A program made the position numbers and the translations under genes. Below the pieces are notes generated by a model. It did no database searches. It was not told the origin of the DNA and was given only the letters and a program-made list of their open reading frames with translations. Of a DNA stretch of 64,000 nucleotides, positions 21,240 to 33,798 are shown piece after piece. Within the stretch, counting starts at the first letter, position 1, and each line of letters opens with the position of its first letter. The stretch spans positions 79,582,696 through 79,646,695 of the forward strand of contig JALGQZ010000003.1 in assembly GCA_023105745.1 (NCBI GenBank), given 5' to 3'. The DNA comes from Austropuccinia psidii (lineage: Eukaryota > Basidiomycota > Pucciniomycetes > Pucciniales > Sphaerophragmiaceae).

Positions 21240-24200
21240 TTATTGAGGAATTGGTCTTCTCTCATGTCTGAATCTTCTGAGAAACTTTTGGGAATCAGGT
21301 ATCTTACTTTCTTCAATCCACTCATCTTCATGTTGTGGATTTCTGTACCTGACTAAGTATTCTCTTTCATTTTTAACCCTAAGTCTTCTTTCTTTTAAGA
21401 CTTTCAGTACTTTCTTTTCCTCACTTGGTTCAAGTGGGGGTACTTCTAAGGGTGTTTCATTTCTCAAAGGAAATAATTCCTTATCACTTGATGTGTAATG
21501 CTTTACAAGACTGACAGGGAAAGTTGGGTGTTTGTTTCCTAACTCTCCTGACAGTTCTACTTGTACTGCATTTGTCCCATGGAGGGCTTTAATAATAAAT
21601 GGTCCTGCAAAGGAATCTTTCAATTTCTTTGGACCTTTAATATTATTAAAGTTCAAGGTTGAAACTAGTATTAAGTCCCCTACTTTCAATTCTGGTATCT
21701 TATGACTTTTATCCCATTTCTGCTTAGCATATTCAAAGGCATCATTCATGCTTTGATTTGCATGATGTCTCACTTTATCAAGCAGCAGCTTAAAGCTTGA
21801 AGCAGTTGGATGAATGTCAACCAAATCTTTTTTCAAAGTATCAACTGGAAGTTTGGGGTTCCATCCTTTTTCTAACATTGCAGGAGTCTTGCCTGTTGAA
21901 GCATGGATGGAGGTCTTGTAGGCTAATTCCAATGCTGGTATAAGAGTACACCAATCATGGGTAAAGCCATCAGAATCTTTAAACTCCAGGCCATAAGCAC
22001 AAAATCTTCTGATCATGTCCTCAAGGGTTTGAATCATTCTTTCTGCCAGTCCATCTGTTTGTGGATGGTAGGCTGTTGAAAATGATAATTTTGTACCCAA
22101 AAGCTTATCTAGATTAGTCCATAAGGCTGATGTGAATTTTGGGTCTCTATCACTAATGATATTTTTAAAGAGACCAGTATGGGATATGACTCTGTTCCAA
22201 ATCAAAAGAGCTGTATCCATAGCTGTGTCATCTTTATGACATGGTAAAAAGATTGGTGTTTTGCTATATCTGTCCACAATAACAAGACATGCATTGTAAC
22301 TTTTATCACCTCCAGGTGGTAAAGCAGTTACCCAATCCATGTGAACCACTTCCCATGGGGTACTTGGTTCTTGAATATGGATCATTAAACCAAATCTTTT
22401 ACCAGTAGCTTTATTGGCTTTCTGGCATCTATCACAACTATGACAGTACTCAATGACATCTTTTCTCCAAGATGGCCACCAGGCACATGTCTTAATTCTT
22501 TCCATTGTTCTGTCTTCAGACAGATGTCCAGAATAAATGTTATCATGGCATTCTAGTAGTATTGTGTTAATCAACATTCTACTACATAGGACCATGACAC
22601 ATGTGTGTTTAGATCTATGATATAGTATACCATCAAACAAATGAAATCTTCCATTATCATAAGACGTTTTCCAAATATCATCCAGAGAATTAGCCAAGGC
22701 TACATCTTTACAATCTTTGTCAAGTAGAGCAGTAAGAATATGACAATTCTTATCTTGCTTGTAGCTTTCTCTAACCTCTCCAAAGAATTCTGTTCCAACA
22801 TCCGTGATGTTAATTCCTTCAATTGGAATTTGAGGTTCTGCACTTGTAGGAACATAGGCAGGATTATCAGGTGTATTGGGTAATGCCCATCTACTTAAGC
22901 CATCAGCATTCTTATGAATATTTCCAGCTTTATGTACTATGGTCATATTGCCTCTATACTCCTGTATAGCAATCTGCCATCTTAACATGTGTCTGTTTGG
23001 AGTCTTCATGTTAAGAAGTGATTTTACTGCATTACAATCAGTAATTACTTCAAACACACTACCATCAAGATAATAATGAAGTTTTTCCAGGGCCCAAACA
23101 AGGCAAAGGCACTCCATTTGGCTAGCTCCATATCTTGCCTCAGTAGGTTTAATTTGTCTTGAAATAAAACAAACTGGACCTTCATAAGGTTTGTCATTGA
23201 CAATTTGGACTTGATGAAGAGCAGCTCCTAAACCATCACCACATGCATCAATATACAGCTTGAAAGGAAGTTTCCAGTCTGGCATCAATAATAATGGTGC
23301 ATTGGTCAAGGCATACTTGATTTTATCATATGCTTGAATTCTCTCCTGTGTCATTTCAAAAACAGTTTGTTGATCACAAATTCTGTATAATGATCTGGCA
23401 TGGATTGCAAAATCTTTAAGGTGTTGCCTGTAATAACTGGCAAATCCTAAGAAAGACATCATCTCCTTTTTGTTCTGGGGCATTTGTTTCAGTAAAGCTG
23501 CAGCCACTTTGTTTTTGTCAACACCAAGGCTTAGTCCTGATACTACATGTCCCAAAGCTTTCAACTCATGAAACCCAAAATTACATTTTTTAAGAGAAAT
23601 TTTCATGTTCACTTGTAGAATTTTCTTAAGTACTAATGAAAGTCTCTCTAAATGTGATTGCCAGGTTTCTGAACAAATGATAATGTCATCAATATAAATG
23701 ATTAACCATCCTTCTGATAATTCATGTGGGAATATGGTATTCATCATTCTTTGATAATGAGAGGGTGCATTTTTAATACCAAAAGGCATCCTTAAATATT
23801 CATAAATACCACAATGAGCTATTATTCTCAATAATTTCCTAGCATGAGGTGTTAAAACATTCTGATGGAAGCCTTTAAGAGCATCCATGGAAGTAATAAA
23901 CTTTGATTTGGATAATTGAGTCAAAGTCTCATGGATTCTAGGGATTGGATACCTGTCTGGAATAGTATAGGTATTCAATGCCCTAAAATCCCCAACCATC
24001 CTTGACTTATCATTATGCCAAGTAATGATTACTGGAGTTGTGACTTCCACTTCCTCATTGTGTCCAACTTTTCTAAGAACTCCCAGTTTCATCAGTTCAT
24101 GAATATGACTTTCTAATGCTTCTCTAGCCCTAGGGCTAGCTTGGTAAGCTGGTCTTCTTAATAGTGGGGGATAAGGTCTCTCCACATTAAGCATGATATC

Positions 24201-24344
24201 CACTTCATGGCCTTTTATAGCCCCAAGTGGTTCATCATCAGAAGCAAAGGCTTTTTGAAATTGAAATAAAATTTCAATAAGTTCTTCCTTCATTTCTGGT
24301 GTTAATTCAGGACTAATTTGTGCTTCACTTAATTGATCTGACAC
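21240..24344 (-). CDS. pol: Pol of element C: reverse transcriptase, RNase H, integrase, chromodomain-like tail
   Basis: 1034 codons without a stop. RT spans roughly residues 60-290 ([15 protein letters not shown], catalytic YIDDIII) and RNase H about 310-470 ([27 protein letters not shown]). The integrase HHCC site is around 590-650 ([20 protein letters not shown]), followed by a DDE core ([38 protein letters not shown]). The C-terminal tail resembles a chromodomain ([18 protein letters not shown]). The first triplet, GTG at 24344, is unlikely to be a real start. The frame is open upstream into gag, and a heptamer at 24344-24350 fits expression as a Gag-Pol fusion. All core catalytic motifs are intact. 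Confidence 0.93.
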   Translation of the reverse strand: MSDQLSEAQISPELTPEMKEELIEILFQFQKAFASDDEPLGAIKGHEVDIMLNVERPYPPLLRRPAYQASPRAREALESHIHELMKLGVLRKVGHNEEVEVTTPVIITWHNDKSRMVGDFRALNTYTIPDRYPIPRIHETLTQLSKSKFITSMDALKGFHQNVLTPHARKLLRIIAHCGIYEYLRMPFGIKNAPSHYQRMMNTIFPHELSEGWLIIYIDDIIICSETWQSHLERLSLVLKKILQVNMKISLKKCNFGFHELKALGHVVSGLSLGVDKNKVAAALLKQMPQNKKEMMSFLGFASYYRQHLKDFAIHARSLYRICDQQTVFEMTQERIQAYDKIKYALTNAPLLLMPDWKLPFKLYIDACGDGLGAALHQVQIVNDKPYEGPVCFISRQIKPTEARYGASQMECLCLVWALEKLHYYLDGSVFEVITDCNAVKSLLNMKTPNRHMLRWQIAIQEYRGNMTIVHKAGNIHKNADGLSRWALPNTPDNPAYVPTSAEPQIPIEGINITDVGTEFFGEVRESYKQDKNCHILTALLDKDCKDVALANSLDDIWKTSYDNGRFHLFDGILYHRSKHTCVMVLCSRMLINTILLECHDNIYSGHLSEDRTMERIKTCAWWPSWRKDVIEYCHSCDRCQKANKATGKRFGLMIHIQEPSTPWEVVHMDWVTALPPGGDKSYNACLVIVDRYSKTPIFLPCHKDDTAMDTALLIWNRVISHTGLFKNIISDRDPKFTSALWTNLDKLLGTKLSFSTAYHPQTDGLAERMIQTLEDMIRRFCAYGLEFKDSDGFTHDWCTLIPALELAYKTSIHASTGKTPAMLEKGWNPKLPVDTLKKDLVDIHPTASSFKLLLDKVRHHANQSMNDAFEYAKQKWDKSHKIPELKVGDLILVSTLNFNNIKGPKKLKDSFAGPFIIKALHGTNAVQVELSGELGNKHPTFPVSLVKHYTSSDKELFPLRNETPLEVPPLEPSEEKKVLKVLKERRLRVKNEREYLVRYRNPQHEDEWIEESKIPDSQKFLRRFRHERRPIPQ

Positions 24345-26995
24345 AAATTTTTCTTTATTAACATTTTTACTTGTTGAATGACAGTAATTTCTTTTCTTTC
24401 TGGAGAAAAAGCAAATTTTTGCCTTTTATTTTCCCCTATAGTGAAATATCTGTCCTTATAATTATTAATATCAATACCATAGATATTGAGATAATCATTC
24501 CCAAGTATAAAGTGTTGTGAAGTACAATTATTCATAACAACAAATTCAGCTTTCAATCTCATACTTCCTGCAGGGTGAGGAAATATTATTGTAGCTTCAA
24601 ATATACCCAAAGGATGCATATTCTGGCTAGCACTGCTGAATTTTACACCTTCAATTGGCATCAACTTGTCTTGCCAATTGGTATAAATTTTGTCAAGATA
24701 ATCTTTCCCAACACAAGTGCAAAAAGCACCTGAGTCAAGATGTATCTTGGCTTCTGTGTTATTTATCACAATATTAGTGATACAAGATGACCCAGCTGTA
24801 TAACCTTTACCTCTGGCAGGTTTGGTTTTTTGCATTCTGGCATCTTGTACATGTATGAGATCCATACATTCATCACTGTACTGTGGTAAGTGAGTATGTA
24901 CCTCAGTGACCTCAAAAGAAACATTAATATTCTCTATACTAAGTTCTTCTGATGTTTCTTCTTCTTCTGAAGGTTCAGAATCACTTTCATGTAAAGCTAC
25001 ATCAGTTTCTTTTGTGTCTTCCACTTTTTCAACATTTATCTCATTGACTCTTGTCTTTTTTGGACAAGTGTTTGCTAAATGAGATGTGCTTCCACATTTA
25101 TGACATTTTAAAGGAGGTCTGTCATGTGGTTTATTTGGTTTTGAAATTGGTTTCCCACTAGTCTTGTTGTCTATTGGGGGTTTATACCAATTTCTTCCAA
25201 TTTTTGTTCTAGTAGTGATATCCTCCATAGCATTGATATAATCTTCTGTAGAGCAAGGCTCAATACATCTGCTTCTTATAGCATGCTCAAGGTCACCACC
25301 ACACTTTCTTAATATCCTTTTATGTACCATTGGTTCAGACATATCAGGATGAAGGGCAGTTAATCTGTCCTTCTGTTTAAGAAACCAAGTCATGGGCCTG
25401 TCCCTCTCAATATTAAAAATGGCTTCCTCAAAAGAATTTTCCATTCTAAATCTCCAGGAATCATTTGCCCATTTGGAAATAACTTGTTCTTTCCACCAAG
25501 GCCAGGAATGTTTACCATGGTCTTGTCTCATTTTATAATACCATTTCTTAGCTGATTTGGTAAATAATGAGTGTAATCTGGCACTTATGTATTCATCTGG
25601 TATGTTAAAGTCTTCTTTGAACATATCAATTGTTTTCATAAATTCCATATGATTATATTCTCCTTCACCACTGAAGGTTGGCCATTCCTCTAATCTTGGA
25701 ATGTCTTTGAAATTACAAGCAGTTTCCACATCATTACTTGAAATTGTATGATGTAAATCATTATTCAAGTTAAGAACATTTCTGTCAAGAAATGGTGTGG
25801 ATTGCCTTGGCAATTCATTTTTCAGTGATATATTGTTAATACTTGATTGAATATCTTCTTTCAATTCAAGTCTTGCTTTATCACTTTTTTCCAATTGTTC
25901 TTGAAAAAGAGCTGCATTGTGGCCAGTTGAATTTTCCAAGTTTTGAACTTGTATTTTCAATTCTCTTAACTGTCCAGTTATAAAAGAAAGTGAATTCTCA
26001 TCTGGTTGATTGAGTAAGGTAACTTTATGCTCAAGTCTTTCACAAATTTGCGTCAAAGACAAAATATTTTCCTTATTAACATTTTCAAGGCCAATAATGG
26101 TCTTTTGTTGGTCTTTAACTTGTACTATCTCATTGCCCAGCTTTTGTTGGACATGATCAAATGCTTTAAATTTTGCCATAATTTCTTTATTACAAGATTC
26201 AAAGTAAGTTACAAGCTTTACAAGGTCTATTTCTTTGGAAAGGATTGGTTCAATCTTTCCTCCTCCTTGTTTTTGAATTCCATCAAAGTTCTTGCCATAT
26301 TGAACACATTGTCCATGGCTGTCTTTTCCTCCTTTGGAATTCTGTAATTCTGAGGGTAGGGCTTGTTCCACTTGGGCTTTGCCTTTTGCTTGCCCTTCTG
26401 GTTGGTCTTTGGGGCTTGCTTGGGCTTGTTTGGCACTTGTTGAGGCGGATTTTTGCTGGTGGATGCTTGAGGAGCTTCCACTTGGCTGTTGTCCTTGCCT
26501 TGGGCCAACTTCTTCTTCTGATCCTCTGATAATATGCTTTGGTTTTTCAACCAAGCTTTTATCTGTTGGACTTGTCCTTTGACAGACATTGGTGTCCAAC
26601 CCAATAGAAGATCTTCTGTCTTTTCTGGCCCCATGAACTTCTTCACTTGAAGATAAGAGTTCATGGTGCCTATCCAAAGACTTGGAAGGAGTTCCCACTC
26701 TTGTTGTTTTGACGCCAGGAACCAGTTTTTCCATTGGGATTGATAAATTTCCACAGTTGCCTGTTGGAAATGGTTCAGGTCTAACAGCAATAGCAGTTAT
26801 GTCAGCTTCTGGACTCTCAATAAGAGGTTCAAAGGTGCTGGCTAACCTTTGGGAACTGGTGGAAGTTCTGGCACCCTCCATTTGTGCCTCTCCTCTGGGA
26901 GGACATTCTTGCCTTTTGGATTTATGGCTGAAATGTCCTGGTCCAGATCCATTTGATTGGATGGAGTAGTTGCTTCCACTTCTAGTAGGAGTCAT
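24329..26995 (-). CDS. gag: Gag-protease polyprotein of element C
   Basis: 888 codons from ATG 26995 to TAA 24329-24331. The N-terminal ~270 residues are Ser/Gln/Lys-rich low complexity. Residues about 280-430 look coiled-coil (many Leu/Lys/Glu/Gln). The Retrotrans_gag-type core is about 470-640 ([30 protein letters not shown]). The zinc knuckle [14 protein letters not shown] is near 655. A retropepsin domain is fused at the C-terminus (active site [11 protein letters not shown], then [13 protein letters not shown]). Having protease in the gag frame differs from A and F, where it is in the pol frame. The ATG was chosen because the homologous B gag starts alike (MTTRRGSQYSIQ). Confidence 0.92.
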   Translation of the reverse strand: MTPTRSGSNYSIQSNGSGPGHFSHKSKRQECPPRGEAQMEGARTSTSSQRLASTFEPLIESPEADITAIAVRPEPFPTGNCGNLSIPMEKLVPGVKTTRVGTPSKSLDRHHELLSSSEEVHGARKDRRSSIGLDTNVCQRTSPTDKSLVEKPKHIIRGSEEEVGPRQGQQPSGSSSSIHQQKSASTSAKQAQASPKDQPEGQAKGKAQVEQALPSELQNSKGGKDSHGQCVQYGKNFDGIQKQGGGKIEPILSKEIDLVKLVTYFESCNKEIMAKFKAFDHVQQKLGNEIVQVKDQQKTIIGLENVNKENILSLTQICERLEHKVTLLNQPDENSLSFITGQLRELKIQVQNLENSTGHNAALFQEQLEKSDKARLELKEDIQSSINNISLKNELPRQSTPFLDRNVLNLNNDLHHTISSNDVETACNFKDIPRLEEWPTFSGEGEYNHMEFMKTIDMFKEDFNIPDEYISARLHSLFTKSAKKWYYKMRQDHGKHSWPWWKEQVISKWANDSWRFRMENSFEEAIFNIERDRPMTWFLKQKDRLTALHPDMSEPMVHKRILRKCGGDLEHAIRSRCIEPCSTEDYINAMEDITTRTKIGRNWYKPPIDNKTSGKPISKPNKPHDRPPLKCHKCGSTSHLANTCPKKTRVNEINVEKVEDTKETDVALHESDSEPSEEEETSEELSIENINVSFEVTEVHTHLPQYSDECMDLIHVQDARMQKTKPARGKGYTAGSSCITNIVINNTEAKIHLDSGAFCTCVGKDYLDKIYTNWQDKLMPIEGVKFSSASQNMHPLGIFEATIIFPHPAGSMRLKAEFVVMNNCTSQHFILGNDYLNIYGIDINNYKDRYFTIGENKRQKFAFSPERKEITVIQQVKMLIKKNLCQIN
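24344..24350 (-). promoter_or_regulatory. Putative -1 ribosomal frameshift heptamer A AAT TTG, gag-pol of C
   Basis: In gag the codons are AAA AAT TTG TGT, with AAT as codon 883. The heptamer AAATTTG fits X XXY YYZ. A slip of one base gives AAA TTT GTG TCA, exactly the pol frame. The gag stop is 12 bases downstream of the heptamer. The inference rests on frame arithmetic. No downstream pseudoknot was modelled. Confidence 0.6.
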
Positions 26996-27697
26996 TTCAC
27001 GTCAATTTTAATAAAAATTAGAGTAAAAATGGATTGAATTCACCTGCAGGACCTTTAAAGGGCTCCTTGGTTATTAAACCCCTTGGTTCTGGGCTGGTTT
27101 GAATTTCAATACTTGACTCTGAGGCTTCAGAGTCTGAAGAATTTTCTCTGATGGAAGACACTAGAGAAATTAAAAATATAAGTTATTTTATAAAACAATG
27201 AAAATAACTTATAAACTCAACTTATTGAACAAAGTTGTTTTTTATGTAATTTTATGGCAAATTACGTCAAAAATAAAGAAAAAATGTCTAAGATAAAAGA
27301 AAAAAAATATTTTTAGTAAAGATTTTTATTTTTTAAAAGATTTTTTTATTTGATTTATTATTTTCTTTAAAGAAATAATAATTATGCAATTAACAAGTTA
27401 TTAATCAAAATTATATTTATTATTCACTTTATACTAGAATAACTCAAAGAATAAATTTCAAGTCTGTGATGTGAAAAAGCCACTAGTTAGACAAAAGAAA
27501 TTTATTCCAAGTCACTCAATAGTATATTGTTTCAAACAATATTCTTGAGAAAAAATTAACTTTATTAATATTATAAAGATTATTTATAAGGGATAAGTCC
27601 CAAAAAAGCCAATATTAAGACAAATATGGCAATTTTACGTCAAAAAAAGTAAAATAAGGTCTAGAATATGATTTATGTCCCAAAAATTGGTTTAAAA
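26996..27697 (-). other. Untranslated leader of element C
   Basis: About 700 bp of mostly AT-rich sequence between the primer site and gag. In element sense, a less AT-rich block (about 27045-27160) is bounded by TTTCTCTAG and CTGCAG/GTGAATTC, resembling a small exon between splice sites. Element B has a similar block at 34154-34302. No protein is called. Confidence 0.5.
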
Positions 27698-27714
27698 TCA
27701 CGGCCAGGCCCCCA
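27698..27714 (-). other. tRNA-type primer-binding site of element C
   Basis: In element sense TGGGGGCCTGGCCGTGA begins two bases after the 5' LTR. A TGG start is expected for pairing with a tRNA CCA end. The B site (33542-33558) is related. The tRNA species was not identified. Confidence 0.55.
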
Positions 27715-27716
27715 AA

Positions 27717-29905
27717 TGTAAGGTTTGTCTATGAAACTCTTGATAATAGTAACAATATCAAGAGTACTATGACTGTCCTCAGTAGAAAAATATAATATAA
27801 TGAAATATTATAACCACAAATTTAAATATAATTATTAAAAATAATTATATAAAAAATAAATTTAATTATTATTATAATAATATAATAATAAAAAAAAATA
27901 TAATAATTATAATAAATTATAATTATTCTATTATTGTTATAGTCACTGACAGTTATAACAATAAGAAGTGTAAAGCTCTTAATGAGACAATTACACGTGG
28001 AAAATAAGAATATTAACCACTTATAAATAATATAAATATTATTTATAAAATAAATTAATCACACACTGTGCAGAAATAATTCTTTATAGAATAAAATTCT
28101 ATATAAAAAAACTAATAATAGATAAAAAAAATATAGAACTTTAAAGAAAACTTACTTATAATATTTATTTAATACAACAAGTTATAAAACAACAGTTATT
28201 ATATTAAATAATGATTATAAGTTAAAAACACGCCAAAAATTAATAAAATCAAAGATAAAACAACTTTTTATACTAAAATTTATGATTAAAGAGTTTTTAA
28301 GAGGAATTTGTGGATTTTAAAAGATATTTAAGATGATAATTTTATATAATAAAAGTTATTATAGATGATTACAACAATAATCTGAATTCTATGACTTCAA
28401 TTCTTTAATTCAATAAATAAAGAATAAAAATAACTTAAGAATTACTTTTAATAATAAGATTTTATATTTAATAAAACTTTACCTGTTTAAATGTCTAATA
28501 TGATTGGATTGATTATGAATGATGGACAAAAACAGTGATGAAAAGACTCTTTTTATGTCTATAGAGCAGCTCTCATGATTCATAATGGATGTAGAGGGCG
28601 TGCTCAGGTCAAAACTGAAAAACCATGCTTAAAAATTAAGTTCTTAACTTAAGGCAACTTATTTTTACTTCCAATTTAAAGTTACCAGTGTTATTCTTAA
28701 CTCCAAGTAACTTTAATCCTCATTTAGTTTAATTATTTTAAGTTTTCATATAAAATAAGTTTATCTATATTAAAGTTCATCACATGAACAACATAAAATC
28801 AGAGTTTCAGGCAGAAATCTCTTAAACTGAATTTTTAATTAATTTTTAAAGAAATCATAATTTTCTTTAAGCTTAATTAAAAAGTAATTTTCCAGGCTAA
28901 TTACCCAGGAAACTTATTAATAAAAGATACTTAAAATTTAATTTATATATTGATAATATTAAATTCTAAGCTGTGTGAAATTTTCAAGCAAATCCATTAA
29001 GATTTGGATTTTTAATGAATTTTTGAAGTTATTGCTATTTTTCCACGTAAAATAGCAATACACACAAAACCTTAAGTTTTGATAAGGTTTTGATGATTGA
29101 AACCTTAAAGTTTTAAGCTTATTTAAGCTTTTTAAGCTTGATTAAGCTTTGACAGTTCTTAAAACCTTGATTCCAAGCCTGCTTATTGGGATTTACCCTC
29201 TTGGCAGCTTGAAATTCTTATCCAATTTAGGATAAAATCAGTTTAAACCTTAAGGTTGGATCAAAGTCTAATCTTAAAGTTTAAATAAGGTTGAAAATCC
29301 TCCAATACAGGTGGACAACCTTAATTGAATCATTGCAGATCCAAAAAGTTGGGTACCCCAGCTCTATTTGGTCTTTTTCCTTTGTCCCACCTTTTTGCGT
29401 GGATTTTGCCCTTTTATTTATTTAAAGCCATACTATGGCCTTAAACCCTTTTAAATTGAGCTCACGCAGGATTTACATTCTGTATGGCAAATCCTTAGCC
29501 AATTCAGTAAATATACACCACACCTCAATTTTAACTAAAATATTGGTAAAGTTGCATAAACCTTATGTAACTTTAAATTTAAGCTTAATTAAGCTTAAAT
29601 TTAACAATTTTAAAAAAATGTTAAAAAAGTTACATTAGTACTGTGAGATTCTTAAATCTTCTAATAACACAAGAAATAAGTGTTTTTGGGTATAACACCC
29701 TATGGGTGTACCCTAGGTTATTTTTGGTGTAGAATCCAAAAATGACATAATAATTATAACTTTGTTTATCCAAAAAAAAGTTATACTTATTTTTTATTAT
29801 TTTTTATTTTAAATTCAACTAAAAAGTCTGTTTAAGACAAATTTAATTGTTTATAAAATCATTTGTGGCCTTATGGGTATGTTAAACATACCTCACAGGC
29901 TCACA
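27717..29905 (-). repeat. 5' LTR of element C
   Basis: 2189 bp, about 99% identical by eye to 18914-21103, with the same terminal bases. TSD ATACA follows at 29906-29910. Confidence 0.95.
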
Positions 29906-30117
29906 ATACAGTTTCATCCTGGTGTATTGAAACGGTTTTGGGTGAATCCAACCTGTACAGATTTTGACAGGCTGTATTGAGGTACCAAGCTGTATGCATG
30001 TTTCAGAAATGAAGATTTCTGAACCTGAATATTGATGCAACAGTGTATCTTCTGATTATGAGGTGTTTGCGTCGGTATATGAATGAATACCCTTACCCCT
30101 GATGGATGGTTGTTACA
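29906..30117 (-). repeat. 5' LTR of element E (family D), part 2
   Basis: It continues the family-D LTR after element C and ends ...GGTTGTTACA (plus strand), as the G copy does at 60068. Its junction with J at 30118 is the outer boundary of E. Confidence 0.88.
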
Positions 30118-31561
30118 GTGAATTGAACACAAATTGGAAGCAAGGATATTAGTCACCAAAAGACTTTCACCTCCAAGAATAAATGAACAAAAAAGAGTCA
30201 AGGAACAAGGAAAGAAGAGTCCAATTCACGGAAGAGGGATTTGCAGGAATTCAAGAAGCCCTAATGAAAGTGAAAGAAGTTAAAAAAGCCCTGAAAGAAC
30301 AAAAGGAATTAGTCAAAGATGAGGCATCTGCTGAAAATTATGAGGTCCAAAAGCTCATGGATCAATTAAATGAATTAAATAATGTGGCTACACCCCAAAA
30401 AAAATAATTAATAACCCTCATTCAAACAATTGAGGATTCAGACCAAGATATAATGTTTCTCAACCATGAAATAGAAGTGTGCCTTATGTTCCAGCACAGA
30501 ATGTACCAAAGTTTACTGTTAAATCTTTCTATTTCATGGAGGGAGGTCATTCAGTTGGAAGATGTACTGAACTAGTGGAGCATCAAAACAAGAGGTGGGT
30601 TCTCAGACAATGTTTCAATTATTTATATCCCAACTGGGAAAGGGTCCCCAATGGTGGAAAATTTCCACCAAAATATTTAGTCAGAGAATTTTAAAATGAA
30701 CAAGAGTAAATTAAAAGAAAATCAGAAGAACAAAATGAAAAAGAAAAATCAACTGCTTTCATATCAATCGATAATTGGGGTGATTGGGAACCACCATGCA
30801 TCTCAACAAGATTTGAAGAGCCTCTTGGGTATGCTTACGGTTTGAGGAACACAAAGCAAAGGATTTAAAATCAAGAGAAATCTAAAGCTCAACCCCTCCC
30901 TCAAAAGAAACTACTCAACCAAAAGACACTATAAAGAAGAAGACAAGTATTCCTGGTGGATTAATTGTAGAAGAATCACCTGAGGAAGGAAAGGTCATGA
31001 TACCTACAAAATATAAGTCATCAAAAACAGAAGAGGTTGTTAAACCACAAGAAACAACCAAACCAAACCCTAATACACCAGAAAAGGAGAAGGAGAATGA
31101 TAAGAAAGCTCTAATCAAACTACCAAAGGTAGGAGTGAACAAAAAGCCTTTAATTGAAGAAGAAGGGTCAATAATTGAAAAGGTTATGAAGAAGGTCATA
31201 GATCAAAAAATTAACCTCACCTTGGAAGAAATAGTCAAAACGTCACCCAATTTTGTGCAAGAATTAAAATTTCTCTCAGATAAAGAAAGGAAATATTTAA
31301 TGTCTCTTGAATCAATCAATAGTCAGGAGCAAACAACCACTCAAGAAATAATCATTCAAGATAAAATGCATTACTCTTGTGCCCTGGGAATGATTGACGT
31401 CTCAGCTGGGCAAGAAGGGCATAGTAAAAGCATTAGTAGATACTGGAGCTCAACTCAGTCTAATACCAGAAGTGGAATCCATAAAAGCTAGTTTGCCAAT
31501 GAGGGCTCTGAACATTACGCTCAGATGTATTGGAGGTCAAAGAACAGAAATTGTGGGATTA
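30118..31561 (+). pseudogene. Element J, part 1: degenerate gag and start of a retropepsin
   Basis: Plus-strand open segments at 30183-30407 (basic, EEGFAGIQEALMKVKEVKKAL), 30479-30694 (YFMEGGHSVGRCTELVEHQNKR) and 30997-31491 (Lys/Glu/Pro-rich) are separated by stops and frameshifts. They look like the C-terminal gag region of an LTR element. From 31394 the frame enters a protease with VDTGAQLSLIPE (DTGA at 31439-31450), which is cut at 31561 by element B and resumes at 39611. It is a distinct family from A and C. I recognise only the protease. Confidence 0.65.
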
Positions 31562-33539
31562 TGTGAACCTTTGAGATATGACCACATACCCAAAAAGGTC
31601 ACAACAAATATTTAAAATGATTATACATTAAAAATAATTAACTTAAAACTACAAAAATGCCATAAATTGGCATAAAACTTGGTTTAACTTAAAACCCAAT
31701 GAATAAGCATGTGAAATAAATTATAACATTGGATTCCCCATGGTAAAATACACATATACCATTTTTGTGGAATATCTGTAAAGTTAATATTTAATGAGTT
31801 ATAAGTAATAATACCTTATAAAAACCATAAATCCTTATTTATTTCAAAGACCAATGAACCAAAATGTGAAATAAATGGTACCATTGAATTCTCCATAAAG
31901 GTCCACATATAAAATAATTAAGAAGCTAAGCTCTAAAGTCAATACTTAAGGAATTAAGCTGAATATATGCACTTTTTGGGTCAACGCATATATTCAAGGA
32001 TTTTAGCTAATATCTTTTGAAATATGCATGATAGAGTGATGAACCAAAAAGAAAGTCATCACATAATTACTGTAGAAATACAAAAATGAAGTTTATTTGA
32101 CAAGTTATAAACAAGGTTAAAACCTGTAAGGGATTATTGATTAAAATCAACAGAGCTGTTGACCACTTTGTTGTGAAAGTGGTCCAAGCTTAAAAAAAGT
32201 AGACAGTTGGATTCTAATGGTTCATTCGTGAAGAATGATGTATTTTTTATTATAATATTCAAGGTATAACCCCTTGAAATCATGGTTTGAAGTTTAAAAT
32301 ATTAAATTTCAACAGAAAAGATGAGTTACAAGAAAAATCATCAAAAATAGAGTTTTGATGATGTAATAAAATTCTCTTAGCAGAATAATAGGGCTATGCC
32401 AAGCTATTAGAATCAACTCTCTGAATTGCTTTAGCGTGTAAATATTCAAAGTTATTAACAATCAAAGTTTGAGCTTAATTTGATCATTTATGATCACTTA
32501 CTGTAACCTTAAATTAAGTTTAACAGTCATATGAGTGATAACATTGGTGAATAATGTTAGTTTATGAGTAAAACTAATAAAATCCACGAATTTTTGGGGT
32601 TCCGCCAATCCTTGACATCATCAAACTTAGAGTTATAGTGATAACTCTAAATAATCGCGTAATAATGAGATAAGATGGTTTGATCATGATGTAATCATCA
32701 CCAAACCTTAAAATATTGATCAATTCCAGTGGACATGATCGGTGAAAGTCTACTAGAAGCCTGTTCGACTCTAGGAGGGAGGTATTTACTATAAATAGAG
32801 CTCTTTTTACTCTGTTTTCCCCTCAGACACTTACAAAACATTAAATCATTAAATAAAAAGGTAATTTCTAAATTCTTTATATATAAAACTTTTATATTAT
32901 TAAGGACCAAGGGTAATCTTATAATAATATTTATCTTTGACATGATTATTACAATTATTTAATTGTTTTGTTTAAAGTTCTCTTAAAAACCTCAATTCCA
33001 CATAAAAACAAGAAAGTTTGAAATTTCCCCTAAATTTTATTGTAACTACGATTGAAATAATTTTCATTTACATTTCTAGGCGTAAATTTATTCAAAATTA
33101 TTGTATTAAGCATTAAAAGTAGGTCACTTCTCTTATTATAATAATTTTTCTCTATTATTACTCTTAATAATTCCTTAATTAATATAAATAGTATTTATAT
33201 TAATTTATAGCTTTAATATTTGTAGTATTATTGTTATTAATTGTTTTTTAGCATTAACAAACAATGTTTTACGCCTTTATTATTTTTGGTAAAAATAATA
33301 AAGTGCTTTTAAATATATTAATTATCTTATATTAATACATTTATCTTATTATATTTTTTTTATAATATGAACATATCATTATATTTATTTAATCATATAA
33401 TTATTTTACACCATAAATATAATAGCTCATTATTATTGTAATTATTTTTATCTCATTTATTTCATTCATAAAGACATTCATAGTACAATAAGTAAAATAT
33501 TAGTAATTTTTACTTATTGTTTCATAGTAAAACCTTACA
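31562..33539 (+). repeat. 5' LTR of element B
   Basis: 1978 bp, TGTGAACCTT...AAACCTTACA. A TATA box, TATAAATA, is at 32790-32797, followed by a pyrimidine-rich start region; the 3' third is extremely AT-rich. The family also occurs at 1-1131/10645-10726 in reverse, and is related to the C LTR. Confidence 0.93.
32790..32797 (+). promoter_or_regulatory. TATA box of element B 5' LTR
   Basis: TATAAATA in the context ACTATAAATAGAGCTC, followed by CT-rich sequence and CCCCTCAGAC. It is conserved in the 3' LTR at 38857-38864. A very similar box lies in the LTR of M at 58069-58076. Confidence 0.65.
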
Positions 33540-33541
33540 TT

Positions 33542-33558
33542 TGGGTGCCTGTCTGTGA
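33542..33558 (+). other. tRNA-type primer-binding site of element B
   Basis: TGGGTGCCTGTCTGTGA begins two bases inside the 5' LTR, at the same spacing as in C. The tRNA is not identified. Confidence 0.5.
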
Positions 33559-33798
33559 TATTTACTCTAAAAGACCTTTGAAAAGATTCTAATTGGGTTT
33601 ATCCAATAATAAATTATAATTATAATCATAAAATTATATAATAATTTCATATTTATTGATTTTAAGAGCTAGTGAGGCACTTGGAAAGGAATTGTACTGT
33701 CTTACACGTGGTTTTTCACATCCTTAGACTTGCAAAGACTTTCTTCAAGTGGCTCTAGTGATTAAAAAAGATATTTCATAAATTAAAAAAAAATGGCT

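Larger units (their letters stand above)
18914..29905 (-). mobile_element. Element C: near-intact minus-strand Ty3/gypsy element with gag-pro and pol ORFs
   Basis: It is bounded by ~2.19-kb LTRs that differ at about 20 positions by hand count, with a perfect TSD ATACA (18909-18913 and 29906-29910). The uninterrupted target is present elsewhere in the window: 59853 onwards reads straight through the junction. Gag-protease (888 codons) and Pol (about 1034 codons) are free of stops, joined by a candidate -1 frameshift site. A tRNA-type primer site and a polypurine tract are in place. By structure it is the youngest and only plausibly autonomous element in the window. Confidence 0.95.
10727..30117 (-). 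mobile_element. Element E: decayed minus-strand chromodomain gypsy element, 5' LTR split by element C
   Basis: In minus orientation it has a 5' LTR (29906-30117 plus 18361-18913), self-priming site, leader, gag, protease (split by solo LTR H2), RT/RNase H, integrase, chromodomain and 3' repeat units. The 3' LTR is not visible because a reverse family-B LTR begins at 10726. The protein order and sequence match A, F and G. Many stops, a ~165-bp RT deletion and nested insertions show it is old. Confidence 0.85.

Noticed and set aside
24342..24344. GTG as the initiation codon of element C pol
   Set aside because: Nuclear fungal genes rarely start at GTG, the frame is open upstream, and a -1 heptamer sits there, so a frameshift fusion is more likely.
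26227..26790. Second ORFs overlapping C gag in other frames and on the plus strand
   Set aside because: They shadow the N-terminal low-complexity gag region. The B copy conserves the gag reading, not these.
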